This document shows positions 34,133 to 43,389 of a stretch of DNA of 64,000 bases, one piece after another. The notes under the pieces were generated by a model. It saw only the letters and a program-made list of their open reading frames with translations. It was not told the origin of the DNA and did not search any database. The stretch's first letter is position 1; every line of letters begins with the position of its first letter. Both the position numbers and the translations under genes were made by a program. Location of the stretch: the NCBI GenBank assembly GCA_002500665.1, contig DLRY01000038.1:41715-105714 (forward strand), given 5' to 3'. Origin of the DNA: Opitutia bacterium UBA7876. GTDB lineage: Bacteria > Verrucomicrobiota > Verrucomicrobiia > Opitutales > Seribacteraceae.

Positions 34133-35881
34133 CTAGTTTTCCGAGATTTCGGAAAAACTTCCGCTTTCGACAATGCGTCCTTGATGGACTCTATAAATGC
34201 GGTCGCAATTCTTCAAGGTACTTAATCTATGCGCAACGATAAGAAAGGTCTTGTTTCTCTGCAAATCCAAGACGGTCTCCATGACACTTTTCTCCGTATC
34301 GGAATCCAGGGAACTGGTTGCCTCGTCGAAAACGATAAAGGCAGGGTCATGATACAAGGCGCGAGCAATACCGACTCGCTGCCTCTGGCCTCCGCTCAAT
34401 CTGGCGCCCCTTTCTCCCATCATCGCATCCAATCCATCGGGCAAGCCTTGAACGAATTCAAGAAGACTGGCTTCCTTCAGGCTTGTAAGAACCTTCTCTT
34501 CGTCAATTTGGCAAGGGTCGACCCCAAAGGCTACGTTGTTTCTCAGCGTATCGTCGGTCAGGTAAATTTCCTGAGGCACGTAACCGATCATTTTCCTCCA
34601 GGAAGACTTGTCGCCTTGGTTCTCCAGTTTCCTGCCATCCACAAAAAGCGCTCCTTCGCATGGTTCCAGCAAGCCGAGAGCAATATCAACCAAAGTACTT
34701 TTTCCGGAACCGCTCTCCCCGATTATGCCCACCGAGGAGCCTTTAGGTACTTCAATCGAAACTCCCACCAGAGAATTAACGGCACCTTGAGAGTATGCAA
34801 AAGAGACTTCCTTCATGGAAAAGGAAGACGAAAAGGAGCAATCGAGATCTTTTTCCGACTCTGTTTTGGAACTGTCCCAATCCCCCAGTTCTTCACGGAG
34901 GACCTTTACGCAAGGCCACCCGTAGACGATCGACTGTGAAGAATGAACAATCCTGGCAACGGAAGGCATAACACGAACCAATCCAAAGGCAATCATGCCC
35001 AACTTCGGGAGAGCGTCATCCTGATCCTCACCAACGGAAACCAAACCGATTGCCAAGATTGCGAGTCCGAGAATCGCAAGAGTCTCGAGAAGCAGCCTGG
35101 GCATTTGCTGCATGGCATACTGCTTGCGGCCGGCGGCGGCGCCCAACTGGGTATGTTCCCTGAAACTTTCGCCGAGAAAGGAATGTTCTTCCAGAAGTTT
35201 GATTACCTTGATGCCGTTGAAGCCTTCCTGGAGACACTTGATCTTCAACCCTTCGCGATGCTGTCGCTCCTTTCCCCAATCATTCACGCGCCGTCTCGTA
35301 AACCGATGAAAGGCCCAGCCCAAGGCTCCAACGAAAGCGATTGCCATCAAGCTGGCCAGAGGTTCCACGCAAAGCAACAAGACGACTATTGCCAGGAGGA
35401 CCAGGCTTTCGGCTATTATAATAAGCAGGGGCTGAAGAACGTATCCCACGAAGGAATTTACCTCCCCAATGGCATTCCTAAGGAGTTCCGAAGTGTTTGT
35501 TCCAAGAAAAAACTCATACGGCCTCCCCAAATAATTCTCGAAAAGATACGTGGAAGTTTCCACCTGAACGCCAAAGGAATACTTGGACTGTAGGTTTACT
35601 TGATAGGCAAGAAAGAGATTTTTGAAGGCAAAGAGTCCAACGAGGCAGATCAAGCCAAGTAAAAGAACGTTCGAATCCTCCCCCAAAACAGAAAGCAAAG
35701 TTTGCCAGACAAGTGAGTCAGCCGCTGTTTCCGGACTGACGAGAAGATCGATCAGGGGCATTACCATACCAACGCCCAATACCTCGAGGCCCATGCCCAT
35801 GGTTGAAACAATCAACACCCACAAGAAGCCCTTCCTGCTCTTCTCACTGAGGACATGAAATGCGGAGAACAATTTTCTCAT
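34133..35881 (-). CDS. ABC transporter, fused permease/ATPase, PglK/MsbA type flippase
   Basis: Half-transporter of 582 residues with an N-terminal six-helix membrane domain (about 1-320) and a C-terminal ATPase. The ATPase shows GESGSGKST (Walker A), YVPQEIYLTDDTL (Q-loop), LSGGQRQR (signature), AFIVFDEATSSLD (Walker B) and VAHRLST (switch). Such proteins flip lipid-linked oligosaccharides (PglK) or lipid A. As no Wzx-type flippase is seen, it is the best candidate to translocate the lipid-linked repeat unit. The ATG at 35881 is preferred over the TTG at 35896; the choice is uncertain. Confidence 0.88.
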   Translation of the reverse strand: MRKLFSAFHVLSEKSRKGFLWVLIVSTMGMGLEVLGVGMVMPLIDLLVSPETAADSLVWQTLLSVLGEDSNVLLLGLICLVGLFAFKNLFLAYQVNLQSKYSFGVQVETSTYLFENYLGRPYEFFLGTNTSELLRNAIGEVNSFVGYVLQPLLIIIAESLVLLAIVVLLLCVEPLASLMAIAFVGALGWAFHRFTRRRVNDWGKERQHREGLKIKCLQEGFNGIKVIKLLEEHSFLGESFREHTQLGAAAGRKQYAMQQMPRLLLETLAILGLAILAIGLVSVGEDQDDALPKLGMIAFGLVRVMPSVARIVHSSQSIVYGWPCVKVLREELGDWDSSKTESEKDLDCSFSSSFSMKEVSFAYSQGAVNSLVGVSIEVPKGSSVGIIGESGSGKSTLVDIALGLLEPCEGALFVDGRKLENQGDKSSWRKMIGYVPQEIYLTDDTLRNNVAFGVDPCQIDEEKVLTSLKEASLLEFVQGLPDGLDAMMGERGARLSGGQRQRVGIARALYHDPAFIVFDEATSSLDSDTEKSVMETVLDLQRNKTFLIVAHRLSTLKNCDRIYRVHQGRIVESGSFSEISEN

Positions 35882-36079
35882 TCGCGGTTTAATCAAGTGA
35901 AGGCATCGCGACCTCAGGTTCCTTTCCGTATCTTCGGAAAGCGATCAAATCCAGCAGGCCTTTTATGCGCTTATTTTTGCTATTACCCAATTTCCGGAGG
36001 CTTCCTTAAGGCAAACCCAAGCCCCCGCCCATCATGAAATACGTCGGATGGATCGATATCCCAATTGATCAATCGCAGG

Positions 36080-37600
36080 TTATTCGGATGTTCTTTTACG
36101 TACCCGAGTGACCAAGGAGGCCAAGGCATCATGAATGCGCTCCAGCAAAATTTCTTCCTCAACGCCGAGGTTGCTTCTTCCATCCATGAAACGATAACTG
36201 GCCTTGCCGTAAGTGAAATTCCGACCGTTGATTCCAAATTCAACGACAAACTCCTTGTCCCTGGAATAAAAGCCTCTCTGTTCGGGATCCTTCCAGGAAT
36301 ACCGTTTGCGTGAAGTCGAATTGTTGGATTCTCCCTTGATTCCCAGGGTGCCGTTCTCCTCGAAGAAAGCGAGGCTTGCCTCCTGGAATTGCATGCCTTC
36401 GGCAGCCTTTCCCAATACCTCGGCAACACCCTCCAGGGAGTTCATCTGGCCGAGCATCTCCTCAGCGTCCTTGACCGCCTGTTCAGCCGTACGGGTGCTT
36501 TTCCTGTCCTCCATTAGAGAGGAGAAACCCTGGCCGAAAAATTCGAACCGAAAATAACCGAGATAACGCAATAGAATAAAACCCCCCAATCCGAAAAACA
36601 CGAGGAGGGCGGTAAGCTGGTCCGCATTACCCAAGCCCGCAGCCACTGCTACGCCGCTACAGATAAACGCAGCGGCCCACATGGCAAGCACCGCCTTGCC
36701 ATGAGAAAGACCCTTTGCCATCAGACGGTGGTGAAAATGCTCCATGTCGGGTGAGAAAGGAGAACGCCCACGCAGCATGCGTCTAATGATGGCGAACATG
36801 CAGTCCGTTACAGGCAAAGCAAATGCGAGAAAAGGAAAAACGCCATTAATGGTACCCTCTCCACTCAGGCTTCCCATCAGGCATAGGCAACCGGCTAAGT
36901 AACCTAGGGTAAGGCTCCCACAATCTCCAAGAAAAATGGAAGCCGGGCGACTGTTGTAGACCAAAAAGCCAAGCAGGCAACCGATCAAAAGCGTAGAGAG
37001 CCAAGTAACGTCCGGAACGTCCACGACCGCCAAGTAGCCGATCACTGAAATTGCCAGCAAACCCGACAGCACGATCCCGGAGGCCAGACCGTCAAGACCA
37101 TCAATAAGGTTGACGGCATTGGCCATACCCACAATCCAAAGACAAGCAAGTCCAAAAGAGAGCCACGCGGGCAGGGCTACGGAACCCAAGCCAACGATTT
37201 CCACGGAGGAAAAGGAAAGATCCGCCAACCAAACCACAACACCCACCGTTACGAATTCTCCTAGAAGTTTTACCCTGGGAGACAACCTGCTCAAGTCGTC
37301 AAGAACCCCAATTCCGAAAATCACGAGGGAACCCAGGATGATTATGCCGGCAAAAGGATCCTTGCCCCAAAGGATAGCGCCGAGGGAAGGTACGGTTAAA
37401 CCTCCAATCAGCAAAATCAAAAGATAGGAACCGAGTACGGCTGCTCCACCCAACCGGGGAATTGCATGCTGGTGAACCTTTCGGGCTCGCTGTGGGCAGT
37501 CTACGAACCCTTGCCTTAATGCAAAATGGCGTATGATTGGGGTGAACACGCAGGTAAGGAATGCTCCCAAAACAAATAGACTGTAAATCGAGGGCGTCAC
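36080..37600 (-). CDS. WecA/MraY-type undecaprenyl-phosphate sugar-1-phosphate transferase with soluble C-terminal extension
   Basis: Polytopic initiating transferase of 506 residues from a GTG start. The core (about 1-350) has around ten helices and the family motifs KVHQHAIPRLGG, NLIDGLDGLASG with the Mg-binding Asp, FLGDCGSLTLGYLAG, and the HIHH-like MEHFHHRLMAKG. The final ~150 residues form a soluble domain (QAVKDAEEMLGQMNSLEGV...) not found in WecA; it looks GAF-like or structural, unidentified. It should transfer GlcNAc-, GalNAc- or related sugar-phosphate to undecaprenyl phosphate. The 180 bases downstream hold no gene. Confidence 0.88.
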   Translation of the reverse strand: MTPSIYSLFVLGAFLTCVFTPIIRHFALRQGFVDCPQRARKVHQHAIPRLGGAAVLGSYLLILLIGGLTVPSLGAILWGKDPFAGIIILGSLVIFGIGVLDDLSRLSPRVKLLGEFVTVGVVVWLADLSFSSVEIVGLGSVALPAWLSFGLACLWIVGMANAVNLIDGLDGLASGIVLSGLLAISVIGYLAVVDVPDVTWLSTLLIGCLLGFLVYNSRPASIFLGDCGSLTLGYLAGCLCLMGSLSGEGTINGVFPFLAFALPVTDCMFAIIRRMLRGRSPFSPDMEHFHHRLMAKGLSHGKAVLAMWAAAFICSGVAVAAGLGNADQLTALLVFFGLGGFILLRYLGYFRFEFFGQGFSSLMEDRKSTRTAEQAVKDAEEMLGQMNSLEGVAEVLGKAAEGMQFQEASLAFFEENGTLGIKGESNNSTSRKRYSWKDPEQRGFYSRDKEFVVEFGINGRNFTYGKASYRFMDGRSNLGVEEEILLERIHDALASLVTRVRKRTSE

Positions 37601-37730
37601 AAAAGCTTAAAACATCGTATTTATTGAGCTGGTAGCGTCAACTGAAGACTTGAGAGAAAACAACTCGTCAAATGGTTCTGAAACCCTCACCTCCGTACAC
37701 CTTTTGTTACGACCAAGGCAATCGAACTAT

Positions 37731-38408
37731 TTAGCAACCGGAGGTCCCGGAAGAGAGCAGTTCCTTAGGCATTTCCGGCAAATTAGTAAAAAATTTGTTA
37801 AATAAATTGGAATTTGGAAAAAGGACGACCCAAGCAGTGACAAAAATAATTTTTCCGTACAGGTAAAGAGACTGGTTTTTCACATACCAAATTTCAATTT
37901 CATTTTTATAGGGAATAATATGCTTTTTATAAAAATCTTCCGGATCAGATTTATTAGTCAGAAAACTTTCTTCGTCTCGGAAGACAATGGAGCCGATTCC
38001 AGTTAAGCCAGGACAAACTTTATTTAGTTCAAGTTTCGCTTTCTGGGAGTACATGGAAAAGGTGTTGGGAACCATGGGGCGTGGACCCACTATGCTCATG
38101 TGCCCTGCAAGAATATTCCATATTTGCGGCAGTTCGTTTAATTTGGACTTCCTTAAAATTTTCCCAAATGGCAAAACACGAGGGTCGCCGCTAATGGTGA
38201 TTTCACCAGAGCCGATATTCGGACTGTCCTTCAGCATGGTGGCAAACTTCAGCAACCCAAAGTTTCGCCCTCCCATACCTACACGATTTTGCACGTAAAA
38301 CACCTCCCCCTCTCCGGTAAACCTTAAGATAACGATTACCGGAACGAGAAGAGGAGCTAACAATAAAATTGCCGAAAGACTAAATATGATATCGAGGATT
38401 CTTTGCAT
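37731..38408 (-). CDS. short-form bacterial sugar transferase (phosphoglycosyltransferase)
   Basis: Monotopic phosphoglycosyltransferase of 225 residues comprising only the catalytic domain with one N-terminal re-entrant helix (RILDIIFSLSAILLLAPLL). It has VFYVQNRVGMGGRNFGLLKFATM, SKLNELPQIWNILAGHMSIVGPRPMVP with the catalytic Asn-Glu (Asp/Glu dyad position), and PGLTGIGSIVFRDEE. It overlaps the preceding epimerase gene by one base (TAATG). It is a third candidate initiator of lipid-linked glycan assembly here. Its DNA is A+T-richer than the genes to the left. Confidence 0.87.
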   Translation of the reverse strand: MQRILDIIFSLSAILLLAPLLVPVIVILRFTGEGEVFYVQNRVGMGGRNFGLLKFATMLKDSPNIGSGEITISGDPRVLPFGKILRKSKLNELPQIWNILAGHMSIVGPRPMVPNTFSMYSQKAKLELNKVCPGLTGIGSIVFRDEESFLTNKSDPEDFYKKHIIPYKNEIEIWYVKNQSLYLYGKIIFVTAWVVLFPNSNLFNKFFTNLPEMPKELLSSGTSGC

Positions 38409-39448
38409 TATTTCATCATGCTTTCCAAAATCTTTTCAGGGGGCTCAAACCCGCCTGATACGGGAGTCTTGCCTGAAGCGAAAAACTCTTGATACCATTC
38501 GACCGTGAGCCTGACGGCTTCCTTCCAACCAATTTTCGGCGAATAGCCAAAATCACTCACGGCCTTGTCTATATTCGGACAACGCCTTCCGACCGAACCA
38601 GGATAAGTATCAGCCGGTTCGTAGGCTCCCATGTATTCCATCAAACCACCGATATAGGTCGTCAGTTGATCCATGTTGATTTCCTCCCTGTTGCCGATGT
38701 GATATATCTGATCCTTGGCTGCATCGCTTTCCATTGCCTCCACCGTTCCCCTTACCGCGTCGTCTACGTAGCAAAAGGCTCTGGTTTGATCATGACCGTA
38801 AATCTTGAATGGAGAACAGGCACCACTTGCAAACCTCTCGACAATATGAGGAATTGCATGCCCGAATCCCATCTCAGGTCCAATAATGTTTTGATAGCGT
38901 ACAATCGTGGGCGCATAATTTAAGGCCTTGGCTGAATGAAAGAAAGCCAACTCCCCATGCATTTTGGTAATGGCATAGGTCCAACGCGGGTGCTTTACGT
39001 CTCCGATGCATAGCGGAATTGATTCAGGGGTAGGAACTCCTGCATCAAACAAGTCGGTGGTTGCGGCATAATTTTCGCTGGAAGAAGCAAATAGAATTCG
39101 TTGGACGGATTGTTTTGCCACCCAATCCAGGACGTTCATCGTTAGTTTGGTATTTACTCCGATCACCTTCGCCGGATCTTTTAGCGTCCGGTTGACTCCA
39201 ACTACAGCGGCCAGCATGTAAATCTCGTCAAACTGTCGATCCAACTTATCAAAAGCGCTTTCTTTTGAGAAATCATCCAGTACGGATTTGAAAAACCTTG
39301 ATCTGCCTGAGTCAGCGACAATCTTCGACCAGTTAGAACCTTCCCGAATATCAGCAGCCGTTACTTGACAGTCTTTTCGGTTTACCAAGTACTCAACTAT
39401 GTTTCTTCCGATAAATCCACCGCCACCAAGAACTAGTACTTCCTTCAT
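38408..39448 (-). CDS. NAD-dependent epimerase/dehydratase
   Basis: Extended SDR of 346 residues, taking the ATG at 39448 rather than a TTG two codons upstream. It shows VLGGGGFIGRNIVEYL, the D-binding loop TAADIREG, FASSSENYA with the catalytic Ser, YAITK with Tyr/Lys, RYQNIIGPEMGFGHAIPHI and TRAFCYVDDAV. It probably acts on a nucleotide-activated sugar, as epimerase or decarboxylase. The next gene upstream is a UDP-sugar dehydrogenase, so its substrate may be a UDP-uronic acid. The specific reaction is unknown. Confidence 0.83.
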   Translation of the reverse strand: MKEVLVLGGGGFIGRNIVEYLVNRKDCQVTAADIREGSNWSKIVADSGRSRFFKSVLDDFSKESAFDKLDRQFDEIYMLAAVVGVNRTLKDPAKVIGVNTKLTMNVLDWVAKQSVQRILFASSSENYAATTDLFDAGVPTPESIPLCIGDVKHPRWTYAITKMHGELAFFHSAKALNYAPTIVRYQNIIGPEMGFGHAIPHIVERFASGACSPFKIYGHDQTRAFCYVDDAVRGTVEAMESDAAKDQIYHIGNREEINMDQLTTYIGGLMEYMGAYEPADTYPGSVGRRCPNIDKAVSDFGYSPKIGWKEAVRLTVEWYQEFFASGKTPVSGGFEPPEKILESMMK

Positions 39449-39460
39449 TTGCAAATAAAC

Positions 39461-40957
39461 TTAAGATATATCTCCGCGCCCTAAAACAGAAACTGCGTGC
39501 CTTGATTTTAATTTTTGAATTTGTTCATTTGAGAACAAGCCAACGGCATCGAAGACCTTTGAGGCTGGCGCAGATAAAATTTCGTCAACGAATGCTTCGC
39601 TTTTGTATGAGCTGTGCGCAGTTGAAATTATAATTATATCAGGTTGCGGAACCAGCGCTTTGTCGACTTCCGACTCAACACGACAAGAAAGTTCCGACCA
39701 ATAGGAAACAAAAGGGTCATGAAGCTTTATTTGGGCACCCCCTGATTGAACCAAATTCACCATTGATTCCACGGGAGTGAAGCGAGTATCACCTACGTCT
39801 CCCCGGTAGGAAACCCCAAAAAATGCCACGTCGGCTCCTTTTACGCTTCCGAAAACCTGAAGCAGCCTGTGGTAGGCATAGACGGGCATCTGATCATTAA
39901 TGGAAACACTGTTAACGCTCATTTCCAATTTAGAATCTGCTCCAAAAAAAGATTTCCTTGCCCAACTTGCGAGAAGAGGGTCCTTGGTGAGACAATATCC
40001 ACCTACACCAATGTTTGGATACATCAAATTAGAGTGAGTTTTGCGAACCCGAATGGCATTTACTATTTCATACAAATCAACCCCTGCTTCCTCAGCAAAA
40101 CGCGACCACTCAACGGCAAAAGCAATATTGGTAGCACGATAAGCATTTTCCAGAACTTTGGCCATTTCGGAAGCATTCGTATGCTCCAGGCGAGTTAATT
40201 CGCACGATGAGGTGTCGATAATGGTTTCGAGGAACGCCTGAACGGCTTGAGCGCTCTTGTCGTCAATACCTGAATACACCCGTGGGTAGCAACGAATTGA
40301 GTCAATATATTCCGGACCTGGCATCACCCGTTCATAGGAGTGACCAATGTTTATTAAGTGCTGAGGCAATCCTCTTTTGGTAAGCTCCTCTTGAAGGATT
40401 GGTTGAACGACGTTAAGGCAAGTCCCAGGTGGAACCGTTGTCTCTACCAGAACGGTGACGTTTTCCTTGCAATTTTGTCCAATAACAGAAATTGCTTTTT
40501 TAAATCCCGTCAGATCCACGTCGAAAGACGTCAAGGCATTATCAACGGAAGAAGACTTTTGGACGTCCAGATTAATATCAACTATTATATAATCAGCAAA
40601 AGAATAGGCATTTTCATCATAAGTTGCATAAAAGTTTCCTTTGTCTTTGGATGACTCGAAGAACTCTGGGATTTTAGGGTCGTCCGCTATAAGAGGAAAT
40701 TGTCCGTCATTAATGGATTTTATTTTCCAGTAGGTCTCTTCATCCGCCAAATCAACACCGATTACGGCGTATTCTTCTTTGATTGAATTCGCGCAGACTA
40801 GAGACATGACTGCCCCAACGAAACCCAGGCCTTGGACCACGACTATGGGTTTACCTTCATTAAGCGAAATGAATTTGTCCATAGCGACCGCATCATCCGG
40901 AACGGATGGAATTTCGCACTTCTCATTGGTTAATGGATTATGGGAATAATTTTTCAT
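39461..40957 (-). CDS. UDP-sugar 6-dehydrogenase (UDP-Glc/UDP-ManNAc/UDP-GlcNAc dehydrogenase family)
   Basis: NAD-dependent four-electron dehydrogenase of 498 residues making a UDP-uronic acid. It has the dinucleotide motif VVQGLGFVGAVM preceded by ~35 extra residues, VETTVPPGTC, ERVMPG, an NAYRATNIAFA central helix, the catalytic cysteine in GVGGYCLTKDP, and a C-terminal UDP-binding domain (FFGVSYRGDVGDTRFTPV). ERVMPG and the GYCLTKDP form suggest the WecC/TviB/WbpA branch, acting on N-acetylated sugars. It could supply the uronic acid that AsnB-type enzymes amidate. Confidence 0.88.
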   Translation of the reverse strand: MKNYSHNPLTNEKCEIPSVPDDAVAMDKFISLNEGKPIVVVQGLGFVGAVMSLVCANSIKEEYAVIGVDLADEETYWKIKSINDGQFPLIADDPKIPEFFESSKDKGNFYATYDENAYSFADYIIVDINLDVQKSSSVDNALTSFDVDLTGFKKAISVIGQNCKENVTVLVETTVPPGTCLNVVQPILQEELTKRGLPQHLINIGHSYERVMPGPEYIDSIRCYPRVYSGIDDKSAQAVQAFLETIIDTSSCELTRLEHTNASEMAKVLENAYRATNIAFAVEWSRFAEEAGVDLYEIVNAIRVRKTHSNLMYPNIGVGGYCLTKDPLLASWARKSFFGADSKLEMSVNSVSINDQMPVYAYHRLLQVFGSVKGADVAFFGVSYRGDVGDTRFTPVESMVNLVQSGGAQIKLHDPFVSYWSELSCRVESEVDKALVPQPDIIIISTAHSSYKSEAFVDEILSAPASKVFDAVGLFSNEQIQKLKSRHAVSVLGRGDIS

Positions 40958-40992
40958 TTACGACAAATGTATTATATTAAAAAATACAATAT

Positions 40993-41766
40993 TCATCCAT
41001 TACCTCCGATCAACCTATGTTTTTTGGGAAAACGAAAATAGTTTTTGTATAAAAAGTAAACTATCGATCGCAAGTGGAGTAAAAAGAATTTTAATTTCTT
41101 ATGACTATCTCTTCGAGCATCGTGAACGACCGAAACTTCTTGAACAAATGCTAATACATTTCCGGATTTCCAACATCGTAAACACAAGTCTATGTCTTCG
41201 TAGTACAAAAAGAAATTTTCATCAAATAAGTTTTGTTTAAACCATGATGATTTGATCAGCATGAACATACCGGCTACCCAATCGGGATAAACAATGTCGG
41301 CGCTTGATGACGGCAAGGGAAATCTAGTTAAATCATAGCCAATTGCCTTCAAAGCAAGAGTGAATGGCCCGGGAAAGTATCTAGCGCTATCCTGAATTTC
41401 TCCTTCAGCATCCCTAACCATGGGGCCGGCAATGGCACACTTGCCTGAACTCATGCAGGAAAGCAAGGAGGGAAAAGGATTGTCAGTAATTCTGATATCC
41501 GGGTTCAATACGCAAAAGAAATCAGAGTCGCAGTACTCTTTAAACGCAAAATTATGATTCTCTGAAAATCCTTTGGGTTGTGTGTTTTCAATCGTAACGA
41601 CGATCGGTGCTATTTCAGGAGGGTGTTCTATATTTTCACCTATTATATTTTTCGTTAATATAATCTTACAAATAGCATCATTGTTTTTTATATCGTGTAA
41701 TAACTTTTCTACCATCCCACCATGTCCATGACTGACAATAGATAATGTGATATTACTATTTTGCAT
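40993..41766 (-). CDS. family 2 glycosyltransferase (GT-A, rhamnosyltransferase-like)
   Basis: Glycosyltransferase of 257 residues. It begins NITLSIVSHGHGGMVEKLL, contains GFSENHNFAFKEY, the DxD-like FCVLNPDIRI, the wbbL-type DWVAGMFMLIKSSWF and FFLYYEDIDLCLRCW. It is expected to add one deoxyhexose (often rhamnose) or similar sugar from a nucleotide donor on the cytoplasmic face. The gene is A+T-rich and overlaps the next methyltransferase gene by 11 bases. Confidence 0.88.
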   Translation of the reverse strand: MQNSNITLSIVSHGHGGMVEKLLHDIKNNDAICKIILTKNIIGENIEHPPEIAPIVVTIENTQPKGFSENHNFAFKEYCDSDFFCVLNPDIRITDNPFPSLLSCMSSGKCAIAGPMVRDAEGEIQDSARYFPGPFTLALKAIGYDLTRFPLPSSSADIVYPDWVAGMFMLIKSSWFKQNLFDENFFLYYEDIDLCLRCWKSGNVLAFVQEVSVVHDARRDSHKKLKFFLLHLRSIVYFLYKNYFRFPKKHRLIGGNG

Positions 41767-42319
41767 TAAATATTGAATACAAACAATATTGCCTCAATGC
41801 CTCGTCAAAATATTTAAATTCAAAAGGAAGATAAAAATGATTTTCATAAGTAAATCCATTCATTTCCATGACCCTTTTTAGGGTATTCAGATCATAGAAA
41901 ACTTTATGGTCCGGATCCCAAGAATACCCTTTTTTACCGGGGACTCCCACTACAAGCTTTCCCTTCTTAGCCAGCACCCTGTTAATTTCCGCCAGAAGCT
42001 TCTCCGGAGCTTCAATATGCTCCATTACGTTATCAAGAATCGCTGATTCAAACACCTCATTGTCAAAAGGTAATTGATCCGGCTTCATTTCCACGACATC
42101 CAAACCCATCTCCCTGCAGTATTCCACTGTAGATGGGTTTACATCAACACCAGTTGTGTTCGGGCGGTATGCAACCATGTCTCCGATTCCGCAACCCACG
42201 TCTATTGCCCTGCCTTCGAGATGCCTGCAAATAAATGGATAGAGCCAAAATCTTCGATACAAATACCCAAGCTTACTCCTTTTTTTAAGATACTTAAAAT
42301 AGCCTTCGTAATCCTTCAT
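41756..42319 (-). CDS. class I SAM-dependent methyltransferase, short form
   Basis: Methyltransferase of 187 residues with motif I AIDVGCGIGDMVAY, TTGVDVNPSTVEYCREMG, LPFDNEVFESAILDNVMEHIEAPEKLLAEINRVLAKKGKLVVGVPG. The end (FEFKYFDEALRQYCLYSIF) is aromatic. It overlaps the glycosyltransferase genes on both sides (4 and 11 bases), so it should be co-translated and may methylate the growing glycan or a nucleotide sugar. Target unknown. Confidence 0.85.
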   Translation of the reverse strand: MKDYEGYFKYLKKRSKLGYLYRRFWLYPFICRHLEGRAIDVGCGIGDMVAYRPNTTGVDVNPSTVEYCREMGLDVVEMKPDQLPFDNEVFESAILDNVMEHIEAPEKLLAEINRVLAKKGKLVVGVPGKKGYSWDPDHKVFYDLNTLKRVMEMNGFTYENHFYLPFEFKYFDEALRQYCLYSIFNAK

Positions 42320-43389
42320 GAATTACCATTCTTCTCTACATAGCTTAATATCTTATCGGACTCTTCCTTTTGACGAAATCCGTCAGGCAACAGACTTTTC
42401 CTTCGTCGATTCGATTTGGAAAGAAGTTTCCTCATAGCAGGCAACAAACCGTCGTCTTCCTCAAAAAGCAGACCGTTAACGCCTGGTTGAACCAACTCGT
42501 CATTGCCATCGACTCGACGAAGTATACAAGGCAGACCAATGTGCAAGGCTTCCAATGCTGCCCTCGAAACGCCTTCGGAAAGGGACGGTAATACGAAAGC
42601 ATCGGCTTTCGAAAGTAGGGACAAAGGGGATTCAACCTGACCATGCAAGTTCACCCTGGAACCAAGATCGTATAGTGAAACCAAATCACGAATGCTTTTT
42701 TCGAGTGGACCTGAACCAATTACGTCAAGGTAGGCGTCGTGACCCTCTTCGCAAAGGGATCTAACCGATTCCACGAGCAAGAGTGGTTGTTTGCGTTCCG
42801 TCAATGAGCCCACAAAAATGAATTTGAACTTCTCATTCCGTACATAATTTTCCCGGTATTGATCGACAGGCTTTTCATCAATGAAATTACCCACCAGCAA
42901 TGGCTTTCCGGAACAAAGGGGAGAAACCTGGTTCGCCATAGCTGAGGACATTACCGAAACATAATCGAATCCTCTTAGGAGGGATAGATGAAAATACGCC
43001 AGAAAAATACCTAGGAAGCCATAATCCAAACGATAGTTAATCGGCAGGTTGCCCCTAATGCTGGAGAATATTCGAGCATGACGCCGACAAAGAAGATTAA
43101 GCATGTCGGCGGAAAAACACATCGATAAGGAAAGCGTCTTTTCTGGGCCTCCCTGCTTAGCCAGAAGATCACAATAAGCCCTTTTTTTGGCAAACCAGCC
43201 GGAATTCTTTGACTCCAGACAAATAACTTCGACACGCTTGTCCAGACAGGGTTTCCATTCGCCACCAAGTTTCAAAGATACCAACTTCACCTCTCTTTTT
43301 CCCGCAATCGCATTTGCAAAGGCAATGGCTCCCCTTACCGGCCCTGTCGGTACAAGGGAGGGAACGAGAATGAAATAACTTTTCTTCAA
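42316..43389 (-). CDS. family 4 glycosyltransferase (GT-B)
   Basis: Glycosyltransferase of 357 residues if it starts at the TTG at 43389, which overlaps the preceding stop as TTGA. An alternative start 39 bases further upstream would overlap the previous gene by 43 bases. The N-terminal domain reads KKSYFILVPSLVPTGPVRGAIAFANAI. The C-terminal nucleotide-sugar domain has FIFVGSLTERKQPLLLVES, VIGSGPLEKSIRDLV, LLSKADAFVLPSLSEGVSRAALEALHIGLPCI with the E-x7-E motif. Donor and acceptor are unknown. Confidence 0.88.
   Translation of the reverse strand: MKKSYFILVPSLVPTGPVRGAIAFANAIAGKREVKLVSLKLGGEWKPCLDKRVEVICLESKNSGWFAKKRAYCDLLAKQGGPEKTLSLSMCFSADMLNLLCRRHARIFSSIRGNLPINYRLDYGFLGIFLAYFHLSLLRGFDYVSVMSSAMANQVSPLCSGKPLLVGNFIDEKPVDQYRENYVRNEKFKFIFVGSLTERKQPLLLVESVRSLCEEGHDAYLDVIGSGPLEKSIRDLVSLYDLGSRVNLHGQVESPLSLLSKADAFVLPSLSEGVSRAALEALHIGLPCILRRVDGNDELVQPGVNGLLFEEDDGLLPAMRKLLSKSNRRRKSLLPDGFRQKEESDKILSYVEKNGNS

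Noticed and set aside
35983..36429. Minus-strand 148-codon frame overlapping the end of the WecA-type gene
   Set aside because: Composition is unlike a real protein, it overlaps the coding frame, and no ribosome-binding site is present.
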